A stretch of DNA of 10,864 bases from an uncultured Corynebacterium sp. (GCF_946222985.1 NZ_CAMIFY010000073.1:1-10864), one strand, 5' to 3'. Numbered from the stretch's first letter, positions 1 to 6,771 are shown. Numbers and translations are program-made. The notes: a model not told the origin generated them from the letters alone.

Positions 1-330
1 GACCTCGAGAGCGGCCGAGCCGTACTCCAGGTCGTAGGACTCGGTGTGCACCGGCGGCGGCAGCTTGCCCTGCTTGCGCACCGCCAGCACCCCCAGCCCC
101 ATCGTGTAGGCCACGGCGGAGCCGATGAGGAAACCGCGGGCGTCGAGACCGCCGATGACGTCGGCGCCGAACTCGCGGGACGCCTCGGCGACCTCGTCGA
201 CGATGTGGCGGAATCCCTCCGGATCCGCGAGCACGGGGGTCAGGTCCTCGAAAAGGACTCCTTCGCTGGGGAAATCGGGCACCAGACGGATCAGATCGTC
301 GAGTGCGGCCCGCGCGTTCGCATATGCCAC
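1..330 (-). CDS. apt: Adenine phosphoribosyltransferase, N-terminal 110 residues (3' end outside the window)
   Basis: This enzyme makes AMP and pyrophosphate from adenine and PRPP in cytoplasmic purine salvage. The visible part shows Apt landmarks in order: the DFP..GVLFEDLTPVL segment (about residues 19-34), the GGLDARGF loop (60-67, a variant of the usual EARGF), the flexible loop RKQGKLP (85-91) and the SYDLEYG motif (98-104). The PRPP-binding loop lies past the left edge, so completeness cannot be judged; the family is usually about 170-185 residues. I chose the GTG at 330-328 because GAGGA sits 5 nt upstream. An in-frame ATG at 402-400 would add 24 residues that do not look like Apt and has a poorly spaced ribosome site. 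The gene lies 166 nt downstream of secF, beyond a strong hairpin, so it probably has its own promoter. In relatives, rel (ppGpp synthetase) follows it. Confidence 0.95.
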   Translation of the reverse strand, partial: MAYANARAALDDLIRLVPDFPSEGVLFEDLTPVLADPEGFRHIVDEVAEASREFGADVIGGLDARGFLIGSAVAYTMGLGVLAVRKQGKLPPPVHTESYDLEYGSAALEV

Positions 331-335
331 GGAGA

Positions 336-340
336 TCCTC
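336..340 (-). promoter_or_regulatory. Ribosome binding site of apt
   Basis: GAGGA lies 5 nt upstream of the GTG at 330-328. It decides this start over the in-frame ATG at 402-400. Confidence 0.6.
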
Positions 341-389
341 GCTTTCGGGGCTGGAGAGTCGAGACGTGCCGTCGGACGTGGTCGCGACA

Positions 390-395
390 ACGTTA
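390..395 (-). promoter_or_regulatory. Possible -10 element for apt
   Basis: On the minus strand this reads TAACGT, which fits the corynebacterial TANNNT pattern and would give a leader of roughly 50 nt before the apt GTG. No convincing -35 is seen at the usual distance, so this is a weak call. Its only support is that it lies between the secF hairpin and apt. Confidence 0.25.
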
Positions 396-431
396 CCCCC
401 ATCTTTCCACGGCGCACGCCGCTTCAACGCA

Positions 432-475
432 CCGGCCCGCGCGGGAAGTCGGGTTCGACTTCCGGCGCGGGCCGG
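432..475 (-). terminator. Strong hairpin just past secF, without a U-tract
   Basis: Arms 432-450 and 457-475 pair in 18 of 19 positions (single mismatch 443/464) around a 6-nt loop. The stem begins 22 nt after the secF stop codon. There is no run of T after it on the minus strand, so it is not a textbook intrinsic terminator; actinobacterial terminators often lack the tail. The place and the stem strength make the end of the sec transcript the likely role. It could also block read-through in the other direction. Confidence 0.6.
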
Positions 476-496
476 GTTGGTGCGGGATGCGGCGGG

Positions 497-1861
497 TCAG
501 CGACCCGGGCGCCACGTGGAGGGGCGCGGTCCCCCGCCGTCGGATTCGTCGGGCCTCGGCGCGGTGCGCTTCGGGGCCGGCGATTCCGGCTTGGCGGTCT
601 TCTCGGTCTTGCCGATAGTCGAAGACGAGTCCGACTTCGAACCGCCCTTCACCGGCGTCGCCACGGCGCGACGGGCGCCGGCGGCTCCGGTGGCGGTGGC
701 CGCACCGGTCCCGTCGGACGTCTCGGTCGTGCCGGACGTGCCGACCGTCTCACCGGTGGCGACGGCCGACTCGCTGCCGCCGGTGATCATCTCCTCGCCC
801 ACGGCCGGGGCGGTGCCCTCGGCGCGGGCGGCGGCGACCTTCTCGTCGTGCGCGCGGAAGTCCTTCTGGCGGGCCTTGAGGCTCACCAGGAGCGACGCCG
901 CGAGGAAGATCGACGAGAACGTGCCCTGGATGATGCCGATGAGCTGCACCAGCGCCAGGTCCTTCAGCGTGCCCACGCCCAGCAGCCCGACGGCGATGAC
1001 CATCATCGCGATCAGCGGCAGCAACGACGAGATCGTGGTGTTGATCGAGCGCATGATCGTCTGGTTGATCGCCAGGTTGACCTGCTCGGCGTAGGTGCGC
1101 CTGGTCGATTGGCGCACGCCCGCGGTGTTCTCCATGACCTTGTCGAACACCACCACCGTGTCGTACAGCGAAAACGACAGCACGGTCAGCAGACCGATGA
1201 CCGTCGCCGGCGTGACCTCGAACCCGACCAGCGAGTAGATGCCCGCGATGATGATGCCGTCGACGAACAGCGCGGCGATGGCCGCGATGGCCATGTCGCG
1301 CTCGAACCGGAACGCGATGTAGATGAACACCAGCGCCAGGAACACCGCCATGGCCAGCACCATGCGTTCGGTGACCGAACCACCCCACGATTCGGAGACC
1401 GTGGAGTCGCCGATGGCGTCTGGTGTCGCCTCACCGGTGGCGTCGACGGGTTCGAAGGCGTCGTAAAGCGCCACGCGGGCGTCGTTGATGGTGACTTCGC
1501 CGAGCCGCTCCGAGGTGATCTCGAGGACCCGTGCGTCACCGGAACCGATGATCTGCACGACGTCCGGCTCGACGCCGGTGGCGTCCTCGAAGACCTCCTC
1601 CGCCTGCTGCTCGGTGACCCCGGCCGGCGGCATGGTCATGCGCGTGCCGCCCTCGAAGTCGATGCCCAGGGTGAAGCCGCGGATGACCATCGCACCGATG
1701 GCGATGAGCAGCGCCACGGCCGTGACGATGTACCAGATGCGACGGCGGCCGACGATGTCGATGCCGCCGGAGCCGGTGTAGAGGCGGGTGAAGAACCCGC
1801 GGTCCTGGACGGTGCTGTCGCGCTCGTCGATGGCGGTGACCGTGTCGATGGGAGTGGACAT
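497..1861 (-). CDS. secF: Protein translocase accessory subunit SecF
   Basis: SecF pairs with SecD in the membrane and uses the proton motive force to help SecYEG-SecA export and release proteins outside. The 454-residue protein has a first membrane segment (about 42-60) followed by the SecF signature GIDFEGGTRM (66-75), a periplasmic-type domain (about 75-165), and five more membrane segments (about 167-185, 190-212, 218-240, 278-298, 302-327). After residue 330 comes a charged, then Ala/Thr/Gly/Ser/Pro-rich tail of about 125 residues, predicted by eye to be disordered and cytoplasmic; mycobacterial SecF also has a C-terminal extension. The ATG follows the secD stop by 2 nt and has GAGGAGG (1872-1878) inside the end of secD, so the two are very likely translationally coupled. 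Confidence 0.97.
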   Translation of the reverse strand: MSTPIDTVTAIDERDSTVQDRGFFTRLYTGSGGIDIVGRRRIWYIVTAVALLIAIGAMVIRGFTLGIDFEGGTRMTMPPAGVTEQQAEEVFEDATGVEPDVVQIIGSGDARVLEITSERLGEVTINDARVALYDAFEPVDATGEATPDAIGDSTVSESWGGSVTERMVLAMAVFLALVFIYIAFRFERDMAIAAIAALFVDGIIIAGIYSLVGFEVTPATVIGLLTVLSFSLYDTVVVFDKVMENTAGVRQSTRRTYAEQVNLAINQTIMRSINTTISSLLPLIAMMVIAVGLLGVGTLKDLALVQLIGIIQGTFSSIFLAASLLVSLKARQKDFRAHDEKVAAARAEGTAPAVGEEMITGGSESAVATGETVGTSGTTETSDGTGAATATGAAGARRAVATPVKGGSKSDSSSTIGKTEKTAKPESPAPKRTAPRPDESDGGGPRPSTWRPGR

Positions 1862-1863
1862 GG

Positions 1864-3807
1864 TTACTTCGCCTCCTCGTTCTCGGTGCGGGCCACGCCG
1901 ACTGTGGCGTTGCCCGGGGCCGGGGAGGACGTGTGCGCGATCTCGCCGGTCGAGCCCCTCCCCGCTTTACGACGGTTGGCGCCACGCTCGTTGGCGAGTT
2001 TCATCACCGAGCCGAATCCGTTCATCGACGGCTTCGCCAGCGACGGGAACTTCCGGGTGGACAGGATCACCAGCGGGGCGGTGACCAGGAACGCGGTGAG
2101 GATGTCGAACAACGTCGACAAGCCGAGCGTGAACGCGAAGCCGCGGACGTCGCCGACGGCGAGCACGTAGAGCACGACGGCCGCGATGATCGACACGAAG
2201 TTGCCCGACAGGATCGTGCGTCGGGCGCTGCGCCAGGCGTGCGGCACCGCCGAACGGAACGTCCGGCCGATGCGCAACTCGTCCTTGATGCGCTCGAAGA
2301 AGACGATGAACGAGTCGGCCGTGGTGCCGATGGAGATGACGATGCCGGCGATGCCGGCCAGATCCAGCGAGTAACCGATCCAACGGCCCAGCAGGATCAG
2401 CACGCCGTAGACCATCAGACCCGACGCGGCCAGGGAGATGATCGAGATCGCGCCGAGGCCGCGGTACAGCGCCAGGGCGTAGAGCACGATCAGGCCCAGG
2501 CCGACGAGGCCGGCGATGACGCCGGCGTTGAGCGACGCGGCGCCCATCGTGGCCGGGATCGTCGTCGCGGTGCCGCCGGGCTCGCCGTCTTCGCCGGCGA
2601 AGCTCAACGGCAGTGCGCCGTAGCGCAGGTTGTTGGCCAGGGTCTGCGCCTCGTCGATGGTGAAGTCGCCCGTGATGCGGGTGGCCTGGCCGACCGGCGT
2701 CGGCTCCTGGATGACCGGGGCCGAGATGACCTCCGAGTCCAGCACGATCGCGATCTGCTGCTGCAGGTAATCGGTGGTCAGCTGCGTCCAGGTGCGGGCG
2801 CCGGCGTCCTCGTTGCCGGACTTGAAGCTGAAGGACACCTGCACTTCACCGGACTGCTGGTCGTAGCCGCCGTTGATCGGGGCGTCGGTGTCGATGTCGT
2901 CGCCCGACAGGCGCGCACCGTTTTCCTCGTCGGTTTCGCCGACGAGCAGCGGCGCCGGGTCGAGCAGCATGGCGCCGCCGGCCTGATCCGGGTTGCAGGT
3001 GAGCAACGGCTTCGACGGGTCGTCGGCGCCGGCCAACGGGTCGGGCGCCTCCGGGTCGTCGCAACGCATCAGCGTCGTCGCGGCGAACAGCCGCGTCGGG
3101 TCCTCGGACTGGCGCGAGTTCAGGAGAACCTCGCGGACCTCCTCGCGGCGCTCGGCGGCCTCCACCGAGTTGGCGGGCTCCTCCGCGGCGGTGACGTCGA
3201 CCGTCGGGGCGTCCCCGATGTCGCGCTGCAGGTCCGCGGGCACGGGCTGGTCCGGATTCTGCTGCTCGAAGGCGGTGCGGCGCTGCTCGATGTTCGCACC
3301 CCACTGCTCGTGGAGGTCGGCGAGGCTCGCGTTGGCCTCCTCGGGGGTCAACAGCCCCACGGAGACCCATTCCTCCGCCATCTCCTTCGACACGTCGGCC
3401 AAAGCGGCCTCGTCCGGGTTCTCCGGGGTGGCGACGGGACGGAAGAACAACTGCGACGTCTGGCCGAGGGCGCGGGCCTCCTGCGAGTCCTCGCCCGGCA
3501 CGGTGATCACCAGGGTGTCACCGTCGGCGACGACCTCGGCACCGGAGACGCCCATGCCGTTGACGCGGTTCTCGAGGATGCTGCGCGCCTGATCCAACTG
3601 CTCCTGCGTCGGATCCTCGCCCTGGGGCACCAGGGTCACTCGCGTGCCGCCCTGCAGGTCGATGCCGAGCTTCGGCGTGGCCTCGCGGTTGCCGGTGAAG
3701 AACACCAAAACGTAGGTCAACACGAGGATGGCGACGAACAGCAGCAGCGACCACTGCGGCCATTTCGCGCGGAAGCCGCGGTTGCGGCCGCGGGATGAGC
3801 TTGCCAA
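1864..3807 (-). CDS. secD: Protein translocase accessory subunit SecD
   Basis: This is the partner of SecF in the proton-driven Sec accessory complex. The 647-residue protein has a first membrane segment (about 19-37), the signature GIDLQGGTRV (48-57), a long extracytoplasmic domain (to about 425), and five membrane segments in the C-terminal third (about 426-448, 453-473, 482-504, 535-553, 558-582). The conserved membrane motif SIGTTADSF (492-500, Asp498) followed by FFERIKDE is the actinobacterial form of the family's proton-linked segment. The external domain carries an actinobacterial-type acidic insertion with two cysteines (249 and 271). The start is TTG, supported by AGGAG 6 nt upstream; no better start exists nearby. 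The gene follows yajC by 54 nt and precedes secF by 2 nt. Confidence 0.97.
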   Translation of the reverse strand: MASSSRGRNRGFRAKWPQWSLLLFVAILVLTYVLVFFTGNREATPKLGIDLQGGTRVTLVPQGEDPTQEQLDQARSILENRVNGMGVSGAEVVADGDTLVITVPGEDSQEARALGQTSQLFFRPVATPENPDEAALADVSKEMAEEWVSVGLLTPEEANASLADLHEQWGANIEQRRTAFEQQNPDQPVPADLQRDIGDAPTVDVTAAEEPANSVEAAERREEVREVLLNSRQSEDPTRLFAATTLMRCDDPEAPDPLAGADDPSKPLLTCNPDQAGGAMLLDPAPLLVGETDEENGARLSGDDIDTDAPINGGYDQQSGEVQVSFSFKSGNEDAGARTWTQLTTDYLQQQIAIVLDSEVISAPVIQEPTPVGQATRITGDFTIDEAQTLANNLRYGALPLSFAGEDGEPGGTATTIPATMGAASLNAGVIAGLVGLGLIVLYALALYRGLGAISIISLAASGLMVYGVLILLGRWIGYSLDLAGIAGIVISIGTTADSFIVFFERIKDELRIGRTFRSAVPHAWRSARRTILSGNFVSIIAAVVLYVLAVGDVRGFAFTLGLSTLFDILTAFLVTAPLVILSTRKFPSLAKPSMNGFGSVMKLANERGANRRKAGRGSTGEIAHTSSPAPGNATVGVARTENEEAK

Positions 3808-3813
3808 GGGGAA

Positions 3814-3818
3814 CTCCT
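3814..3818 (-). promoter_or_regulatory. Ribosome binding site fixing the TTG start of secD
   Basis: AGGAG with a 6-nt spacer to TTG (3807-3805). No in-frame ATG or GTG with a comparable site is present nearby, so this motif decides the start. Confidence 0.7.
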
Positions 3819-3833
3819 GGGGATGTGCGGTGA

Positions 3834-3856
3834 GCGGTCGACGTTGGTGCGACCGC
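3834..3856 (-). other. Small hairpin between yajC and secD
   Basis: GCGGTCG (3834-3840) and CGACCGC (3850-3856) are perfect reverse complements around a 9-nt loop. The hairpin lies 5 nt past the yajC stop and about 16 nt before the secD ribosome site. It could tune the yajC/secD ratio by pausing or mRNA processing, but a 7-bp stem in DNA this GC-rich may be chance. Confidence 0.3.
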
Positions 3857-3861
3857 GGTTG

Positions 3862-4263
3862 CTAGGAAGTCCGGCCGGTGCCGTCGGTGGTTCCGCCGAA
3901 GGCGGACTCGTCGGTGGAGTCGGAGACGGTGCGGGTCTCGGGAGCGTCGGAGGTCGCGGGAGCCTCGGCGGCGGCGACACCGGCGGCGTTGTCGGCCTTG
4001 GCGTTCTCTTCGTCGACGTTGCGGACGATGGCGGCGCGCTCCCAGCGGGTGACGATGCCCTCGGCGATCTCCAGGTCAACGGTCTTGTCGTCGACGGCGA
4101 CGACGATGCCGTGCTGACCGGAGCCCGTGAGCACCTCGGCGCCGACGCCGAGACGCGCCTGCATCTCGCGGATCTGGCGCAGCTGCTTGTTCTGACGGAA
4201 GGTCGTCCAGATGGGCAGGGCCAGCAAAATGACCATGAGGATCAGGAGAAGAATGGGGTCCAT
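3862..4263 (-). CDS. yajC: Sec translocase accessory subunit YajC
   Basis: This is a small inner-membrane protein that joins the SecDF complex. With the ATG at 4263-4261 it has 133 residues: one membrane segment (about 3-22) right at the N terminus, then the YajC core with RQIREMQARL and the conserved turn GAEVLTGSGQHGIV (41-54), and an Ala/Thr/Asp-rich tail after about residue 85. An in-frame GTG at 4290 would add 9 residues (through SPP) before the membrane segment. I prefer the ATG because the family normally starts directly at the membrane helix and because TAGACT lies 8 nt before it. Neither start has a clear Shine-Dalgarno site. The gene heads a yajC-secD-secF group and lies 126 nt downstream of ruvB. 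Confidence 0.93.
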   Translation of the reverse strand: MDPILLLILMVILLALPIWTTFRQNKQLRQIREMQARLGVGAEVLTGSGQHGIVVAVDDKTVDLEIAEGIVTRWERAAIVRNVDEENAKADNAAGVAAAEAPATSDAPETRTVSDSTDESAFGGTTDGTGRTS

Positions 4264-4271
4264 GGGGGGAG

Positions 4272-4277
4272 AGTCTA
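4272..4277 (-). promoter_or_regulatory. Candidate -10 element of a leaderless yajC promoter
   Basis: On the minus strand TAGACT is followed by 8 nt (CTCCCCCC) and then the ATG. With normal -10 to start-site spacing, transcription would begin at or next to the A of the ATG. The missing Shine-Dalgarno site fits leaderless translation. No good -35 is seen. Confidence 0.4.
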
Positions 4278-4341
4278 ACGGGTCGGTCACGGACCGACGC
4301 GACCCCGGGGCGTTTCGGCCCGGACGGCCGGACCGGCCTCC

Positions 4342-4374
4342 CGAATCGGACTGCCTGGGCGGGCTCCCGATTCG
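4342..4374 (-). terminator. Possible weak hairpin after ruvB
   Basis: CGAATCGG (4342-4349) and CCGATTCG (4367-4374) are reverse complements separated by 17 nt, starting 16 nt past the ruvB stop. A second small inverted repeat, GGCCGG-A-CCGGCC, lies at 4327-4339. There is no U-tract. This might reduce read-through from ruvCAB into yajC; confidence is low. Confidence 0.25.
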
Positions 4375-4389
4375 CCGCAGCCCCGCCGC

Positions 4390-5439
4390 TCAGCGCAGGC
4401 CGATGGCGCCTTCGGGCGGTTCCAGTCCGAGATGGCGCCACGCCGTCGTGGTGGCGACGCGGCCGCGGGCGGTGCGGGCGATCATGCCGGCGCGGACCAG
4501 ATACGGTTCGCAGACCTCTTCCACGGTGCCGGGTTCCTCCCCCACCGCCAGCGCGAGGGAATTGACGCCGACCGGGCCGCCGCCGTGTCCGCGCACGAGC
4601 GCATCGAGGACCGCGCGGTCCAGGCGATCGAGCCCGAGCTCGTCGACGTCGAACACGAGCAGAGCCGCCCGGGCCGCGCCGACGTCGATGACTCCGTCGG
4701 AGTGCACGTCGGCGAAGTCGCGGACGCGGCGCAGCAGACGGTTGGCGATGCGCGGGGTGCCGCGGGACCGGGAGGCGATCTCCACGGCCGCGTCGGCGCT
4801 GACCTCGACGCCGAGGATCCCCGCGGCGCGGGTGACGACCTTCGTCAGGTCGGGGACGTCGTAGAACTCCATCTGCGCGGTGAACCCGAAGCGGTCGCGC
4901 AGGGGCCCGGTGAGCATGCCCGACCGCGTCGTCGCCGCGACGAGGGTGAACGGCGGGATCTCGAGCGGGATCGACGTCGCGCCCGGGCCCTTGCCCACGA
5001 TGACGTCGATGCGGAAATCCTCCATGGCCATGTAGAGCATTTCCTCGGCCGGGCGGGCGATGCGGTGGATCTCGTCGATGAAGAGCACGTCGCCCTCCAT
5101 CAGATTGGAGAGCATCGCGGCCAGGTCACCGGCGCGTTCCAACGCCGGCCCCGACGTCATGCGCAACGACGTGCCGAGCTCCTGCGCGATGATCATCGCC
5201 ATCGTCGTCTTGCCCAGGCCGGGCGGGCCCGACAACAGGATGTGGTCGGGAGTCACGCTGCGTCCGCGGGCACCGCCGAGGACGAGCTCGAGCTGGCTGC
5301 GGACCTTCGGCTGGCCGATGAACTCTTCGAGGGATTTCGGACGCAGGCTGAGCTCGGCGTCCTGATCGGCGGACTGCACCGTCGCGTCGACGTCGCGCGG
5401 CCCGGTGAGGTTGAACTCGGTGCGCTCCACATCAGACAT
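4390..5439 (-). CDS. ruvB: Holliday junction branch migration ATPase RuvB
   Basis: RuvB is the hexameric AAA+ motor that, loaded by RuvA, drives branch migration of Holliday junctions. The 349-residue protein has the expected parts: Walker A GPPGLGKTT (71-79), Walker B LFIDEIHRI (119-127), the sensor-1 region LVAATTRSG (166-174), the arginine-finger segment LRDRFGF (180-186), the sensor-2 region RGTPRIANRLLRR (226-238), and a C-terminal winged-helix domain containing GGGPVGVNSLA (286-296). The length is normal for actinobacteria, including a roughly 25-residue N-terminal lead before the core. It lies 57 nt after ruvA. Upstream of the ATG is TAGGATGATCGACC, in which AGGA could be a ribosome site (9-nt spacer) or TAGGAT could be a -10 element. 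Confidence 0.98.
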   Translation of the reverse strand: MSDVERTEFNLTGPRDVDATVQSADQDAELSLRPKSLEEFIGQPKVRSQLELVLGGARGRSVTPDHILLSGPPGLGKTTMAMIIAQELGTSLRMTSGPALERAGDLAAMLSNLMEGDVLFIDEIHRIARPAEEMLYMAMEDFRIDVIVGKGPGATSIPLEIPPFTLVAATTRSGMLTGPLRDRFGFTAQMEFYDVPDLTKVVTRAAGILGVEVSADAAVEIASRSRGTPRIANRLLRRVRDFADVHSDGVIDVGAARAALLVFDVDELGLDRLDRAVLDALVRGHGGGPVGVNSLALAVGEEPGTVEEVCEPYLVRAGMIARTARGRVATTTAWRHLGLEPPEGAIGLR

Positions 5440-5447
5440 GGTCGATC

Positions 5448-5453
5448 ATCCTA
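5448..5453 (-). promoter_or_regulatory. Candidate -10 element (or ribosome site) in front of ruvB
   Basis: TAGGAT lies exactly 8 nt before the ruvB ATG, the same geometry as at yajC and the DUF3817 gene. The embedded AGGA could equally act as a Shine-Dalgarno site. An extra ruvB promoter inside ruvCAB is possible but not shown. Confidence 0.3.
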
Positions 5454-5496
5454 ACGTCGCGCCGTTCGATTCCGTGCGGAACACTCGCCCCGGCGG

Positions 5497-6126
5497 TCAT
5501 CCGCCCAGCTCCTTCAGCGCGGCGCGCAGGGCGGCCGACGTATCCAGCGAAGCGTCGTCGGCGAGCACGGCATCGACGGCGGCCGCGGCCTCCTGCTCCC
5601 GGAAACCCAGTCCCGTCAGCGCACCGACGACCTGGTCGACGTCGGCGGCCGGCCCGCGGACGCCGGAGCCCGGGCGCGGTCCGCCCGCCGCCCCGTCGTC
5701 GATCGAGGCCGACGGAGGCGCCGCGAACGGCGCGACCTTGTCCTTGAGTTCGACGAGCATGCGCTCGGCCATGCGCTTGCCGACGCCGCTGGCCTGCTGC
5801 AGCCGCTTCGCGTCACCCGCGCCCACCGCGCCGGCCACGTCGGCCGGGTCGAGGACCTGGAGCACCGCCATGGCCAACCGCGGCCCCAGGCCGGACACCG
5901 ACTGCAGCAGATCGAACATCTCGCGCTCCTGTGCGGAGGCGAAACCGTACAAGGTCATCGCATCCTCGCGCACCACCAACGTGGTCAGGAGGAAACCCTC
6001 CTGCCCGCGGGTCAGGGTCCCCGCGGTCTTCGCGGTGACGGTCACCAGATGACCCACTCCCCCGCATTCGACGACGACGTGCGCCGCGCCCATGTCGATG
6101 ACGGTTCCTCTCACCGATGCGATCAC
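5497..6126 (-). CDS. ruvA: Holliday junction DNA-binding protein RuvA
   Basis: RuvA binds four-way junctions as a tetramer and loads RuvB. The 209-residue protein has the N-terminal OB-fold starting IASVRGTVI (2-10), two helix-hairpin-helix motifs (SVSGLGPRLA, 76-85, and ASGVGKRMAERM, 112-123), a flexible Gly/Pro-rich linker (about 135-160), and the C-terminal RuvB-contact domain (about 162-207, with LTGLGFREQEA). The start is GTG at 6126-6124, which overlaps the ruvC stop as GTGA and has AAGGAGG 7 nt upstream. The frame stays open further upstream, but that stretch overlaps ruvC and shows no RuvA similarity. Confidence 0.97.
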   Translation of the reverse strand: MIASVRGTVIDMGAAHVVVECGGVGHLVTVTAKTAGTLTRGQEGFLLTTLVVREDAMTLYGFASAQEREMFDLLQSVSGLGPRLAMAVLQVLDPADVAGAVGAGDAKRLQQASGVGKRMAERMLVELKDKVAPFAAPPSASIDDGAAGGPRPGSGVRGPAADVDQVVGALTGLGFREQEAAAAVDAVLADDASLDTSAALRAALKELGG

Positions 6127-6650
6127 CGCAGCGCCTCCTTCGCCCGCGCCAGAAGAGGCGCGCGCCAGCAATGGCAGATGGCCAACGCCAGGGCGTCGGC
6201 CGCATCCGCCGGTTTCGGGGGTTCGGACAAACCGAGGATTCGGGTGACCATCGTCGTCATCTGCGCCTTGTCCGCCCGCCCGTTTCCGGTCAACGCCTTC
6301 TTGACCTCGGACGGGGTGTACATGTGCACGGGAAGGCCCCGCCGCGACGCCGCGAGCATGAGCACGCCCACGGCATGGGCGGTTTGCATAACCGTAGACA
6401 CGTTGCCGCGCTCGAAGATGCGCTCGATGGCCACGACGTCCGGTTCGTACCGGTCCATCCACTCTTCCGCGGCGTTGGACAGGCGAAGCAGGCGATCCGG
6501 CAACTCCGCGTCCGACGGGGTGCGCGCGACGCCGACGGCGATCGGCGTGACCGCCCGTCCCCTGCCGCCGTCGGCGATCGACAGACCGCACCGCGTCAAC
6601 CCGGGGTCGATGCCCATCACCCGCACCATGCCCGTACCTGAACCCTCCAT
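6123..6650 (-). CDS. ruvC: Holliday junction resolvase RuvC
   Basis: RuvC is the dimeric, metal-dependent endonuclease that cuts Holliday junctions. All four acidic catalytic residues are in place: Asp15 in MGIDPG, Glu76 in AIERIFERG, and Asp149 and Asp152 in ADAADALA (numbered from the ATG at 6650). The protein has 175 residues, close to the usual 165-190. The start is uncertain: the ATG at 6650 has GGGGA 4 nt upstream, while the ATG at 6629 (168 residues) has GGAGG 14 nt upstream. Both leave the family core intact. A frame open to 6884 is not used, because it would cross the divergent promoter region. The gene ends in a 4-nt overlap with ruvA, making a ruvC-ruvA-ruvB operon. A LexA-like box lies just upstream. 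Confidence 0.96.
   Translation of the reverse strand: MEGSGTGMVRVMGIDPGLTRCGLSIADGGRGRAVTPIAVGVARTPSDAELPDRLLRLSNAAEEWMDRYEPDVVAIERIFERGNVSTVMQTAHAVGVLMLAASRRGLPVHMYTPSEVKKALTGNGRADKAQMTTMVTRILGLSEPPKPADAADALALAICHCWRAPLLARAKEALR
6134..6140 (-). promoter_or_regulatory. Ribosome binding site fixing the GTG start of ruvA
   Basis: AAGGAGG, near-perfect and 7 nt before the GTG at 6126-6124, lies inside the last codons of ruvC. With the GTGA overlap this indicates translational coupling. Confidence 0.8.
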
Positions 6651-6675
6651 CACGTCCCCATTCCTACCACACCAT

Positions 6676-6691
6676 CCGAACAGATGTGCGT
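6676..6691. promoter_or_regulatory. LexA/SOS-like operator upstream of ruvC
   Basis: On the plus strand the site reads CCGAACAGATGTGCGT. It matches the corynebacterial/mycobacterial LexA consensus as I recall it (TCGAACANNTGTTCGA) at 11 of the 14 specified positions. An extra half-site, GTTCGA, overlaps at 6690-6695. The site is centred about 34 bp upstream of the ruvC ATG (6650), where bound LexA would cover the promoter. ruvC is a known SOS gene in M. tuberculosis. Binding here is inferred, not shown. Confidence 0.5.
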
Positions 6692-6734
6692 TCGACCGGC
6701 GGGGGCAACCGAAAGTCGGGGACGGGGCCGGGGT

Positions 6735-6763
6735 TTGGTCCGCGACGGCCGCCCACGTAGTTT
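6735..6763 (+). promoter_or_regulatory. Promoter of the DUF3817 gene, probably leaderless
   Basis: A -35 like TTGGTC (6735-6740), a 17-nt spacer and a -10 TAGTTT (6758-6763) are followed by 8 nt and the ATG at 6772. There is no Shine-Dalgarno site before the ATG. The spacing places the transcription start at or within a base or two of the start codon, so a leaderless mRNA is the simplest reading. Confidence 0.6.
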
Positions 6764-6771
6764 TCTTGCAC

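Noticed and set aside
125..2170. A 681-codon plus-strand open frame opposite secF and the end of secD
   Set aside because: Its product is Arg/Gly/Asp-rich low-complexity sequence with no recognisable domain, and it lies antisense to clearly real secF and secD. Long antisense frames are expected in GC-rich genes.
1933..3798. A 621-codon plus-strand open frame opposite secD
   Set aside because: Antisense shadow of secD: composition dominated by Arg, Gly, Asp, Val and Gln, no family features, no ribosome site.
4432..5454. A 340-codon plus-strand frame opposite ruvB
   Set aside because: Antisense to an intact RuvB with all AAA+ motifs; the product is His/Arg/Asp-rich without domain structure.
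5471..5484. TTCCG-CA-CGGAA inverted repeat in the ruvA-ruvB gap as an operator or terminator
   Set aside because: Five base pairs with a two-base centre is within chance for this DNA, and there is no U-tract or known operator match.
6127..6591. N-terminal extension of ruvA in its own open frame
   Set aside because: The extra residues overlap ruvC in another frame and look unlike RuvA; the GTG at 6126 has an excellent ribosome site and matches the family start.
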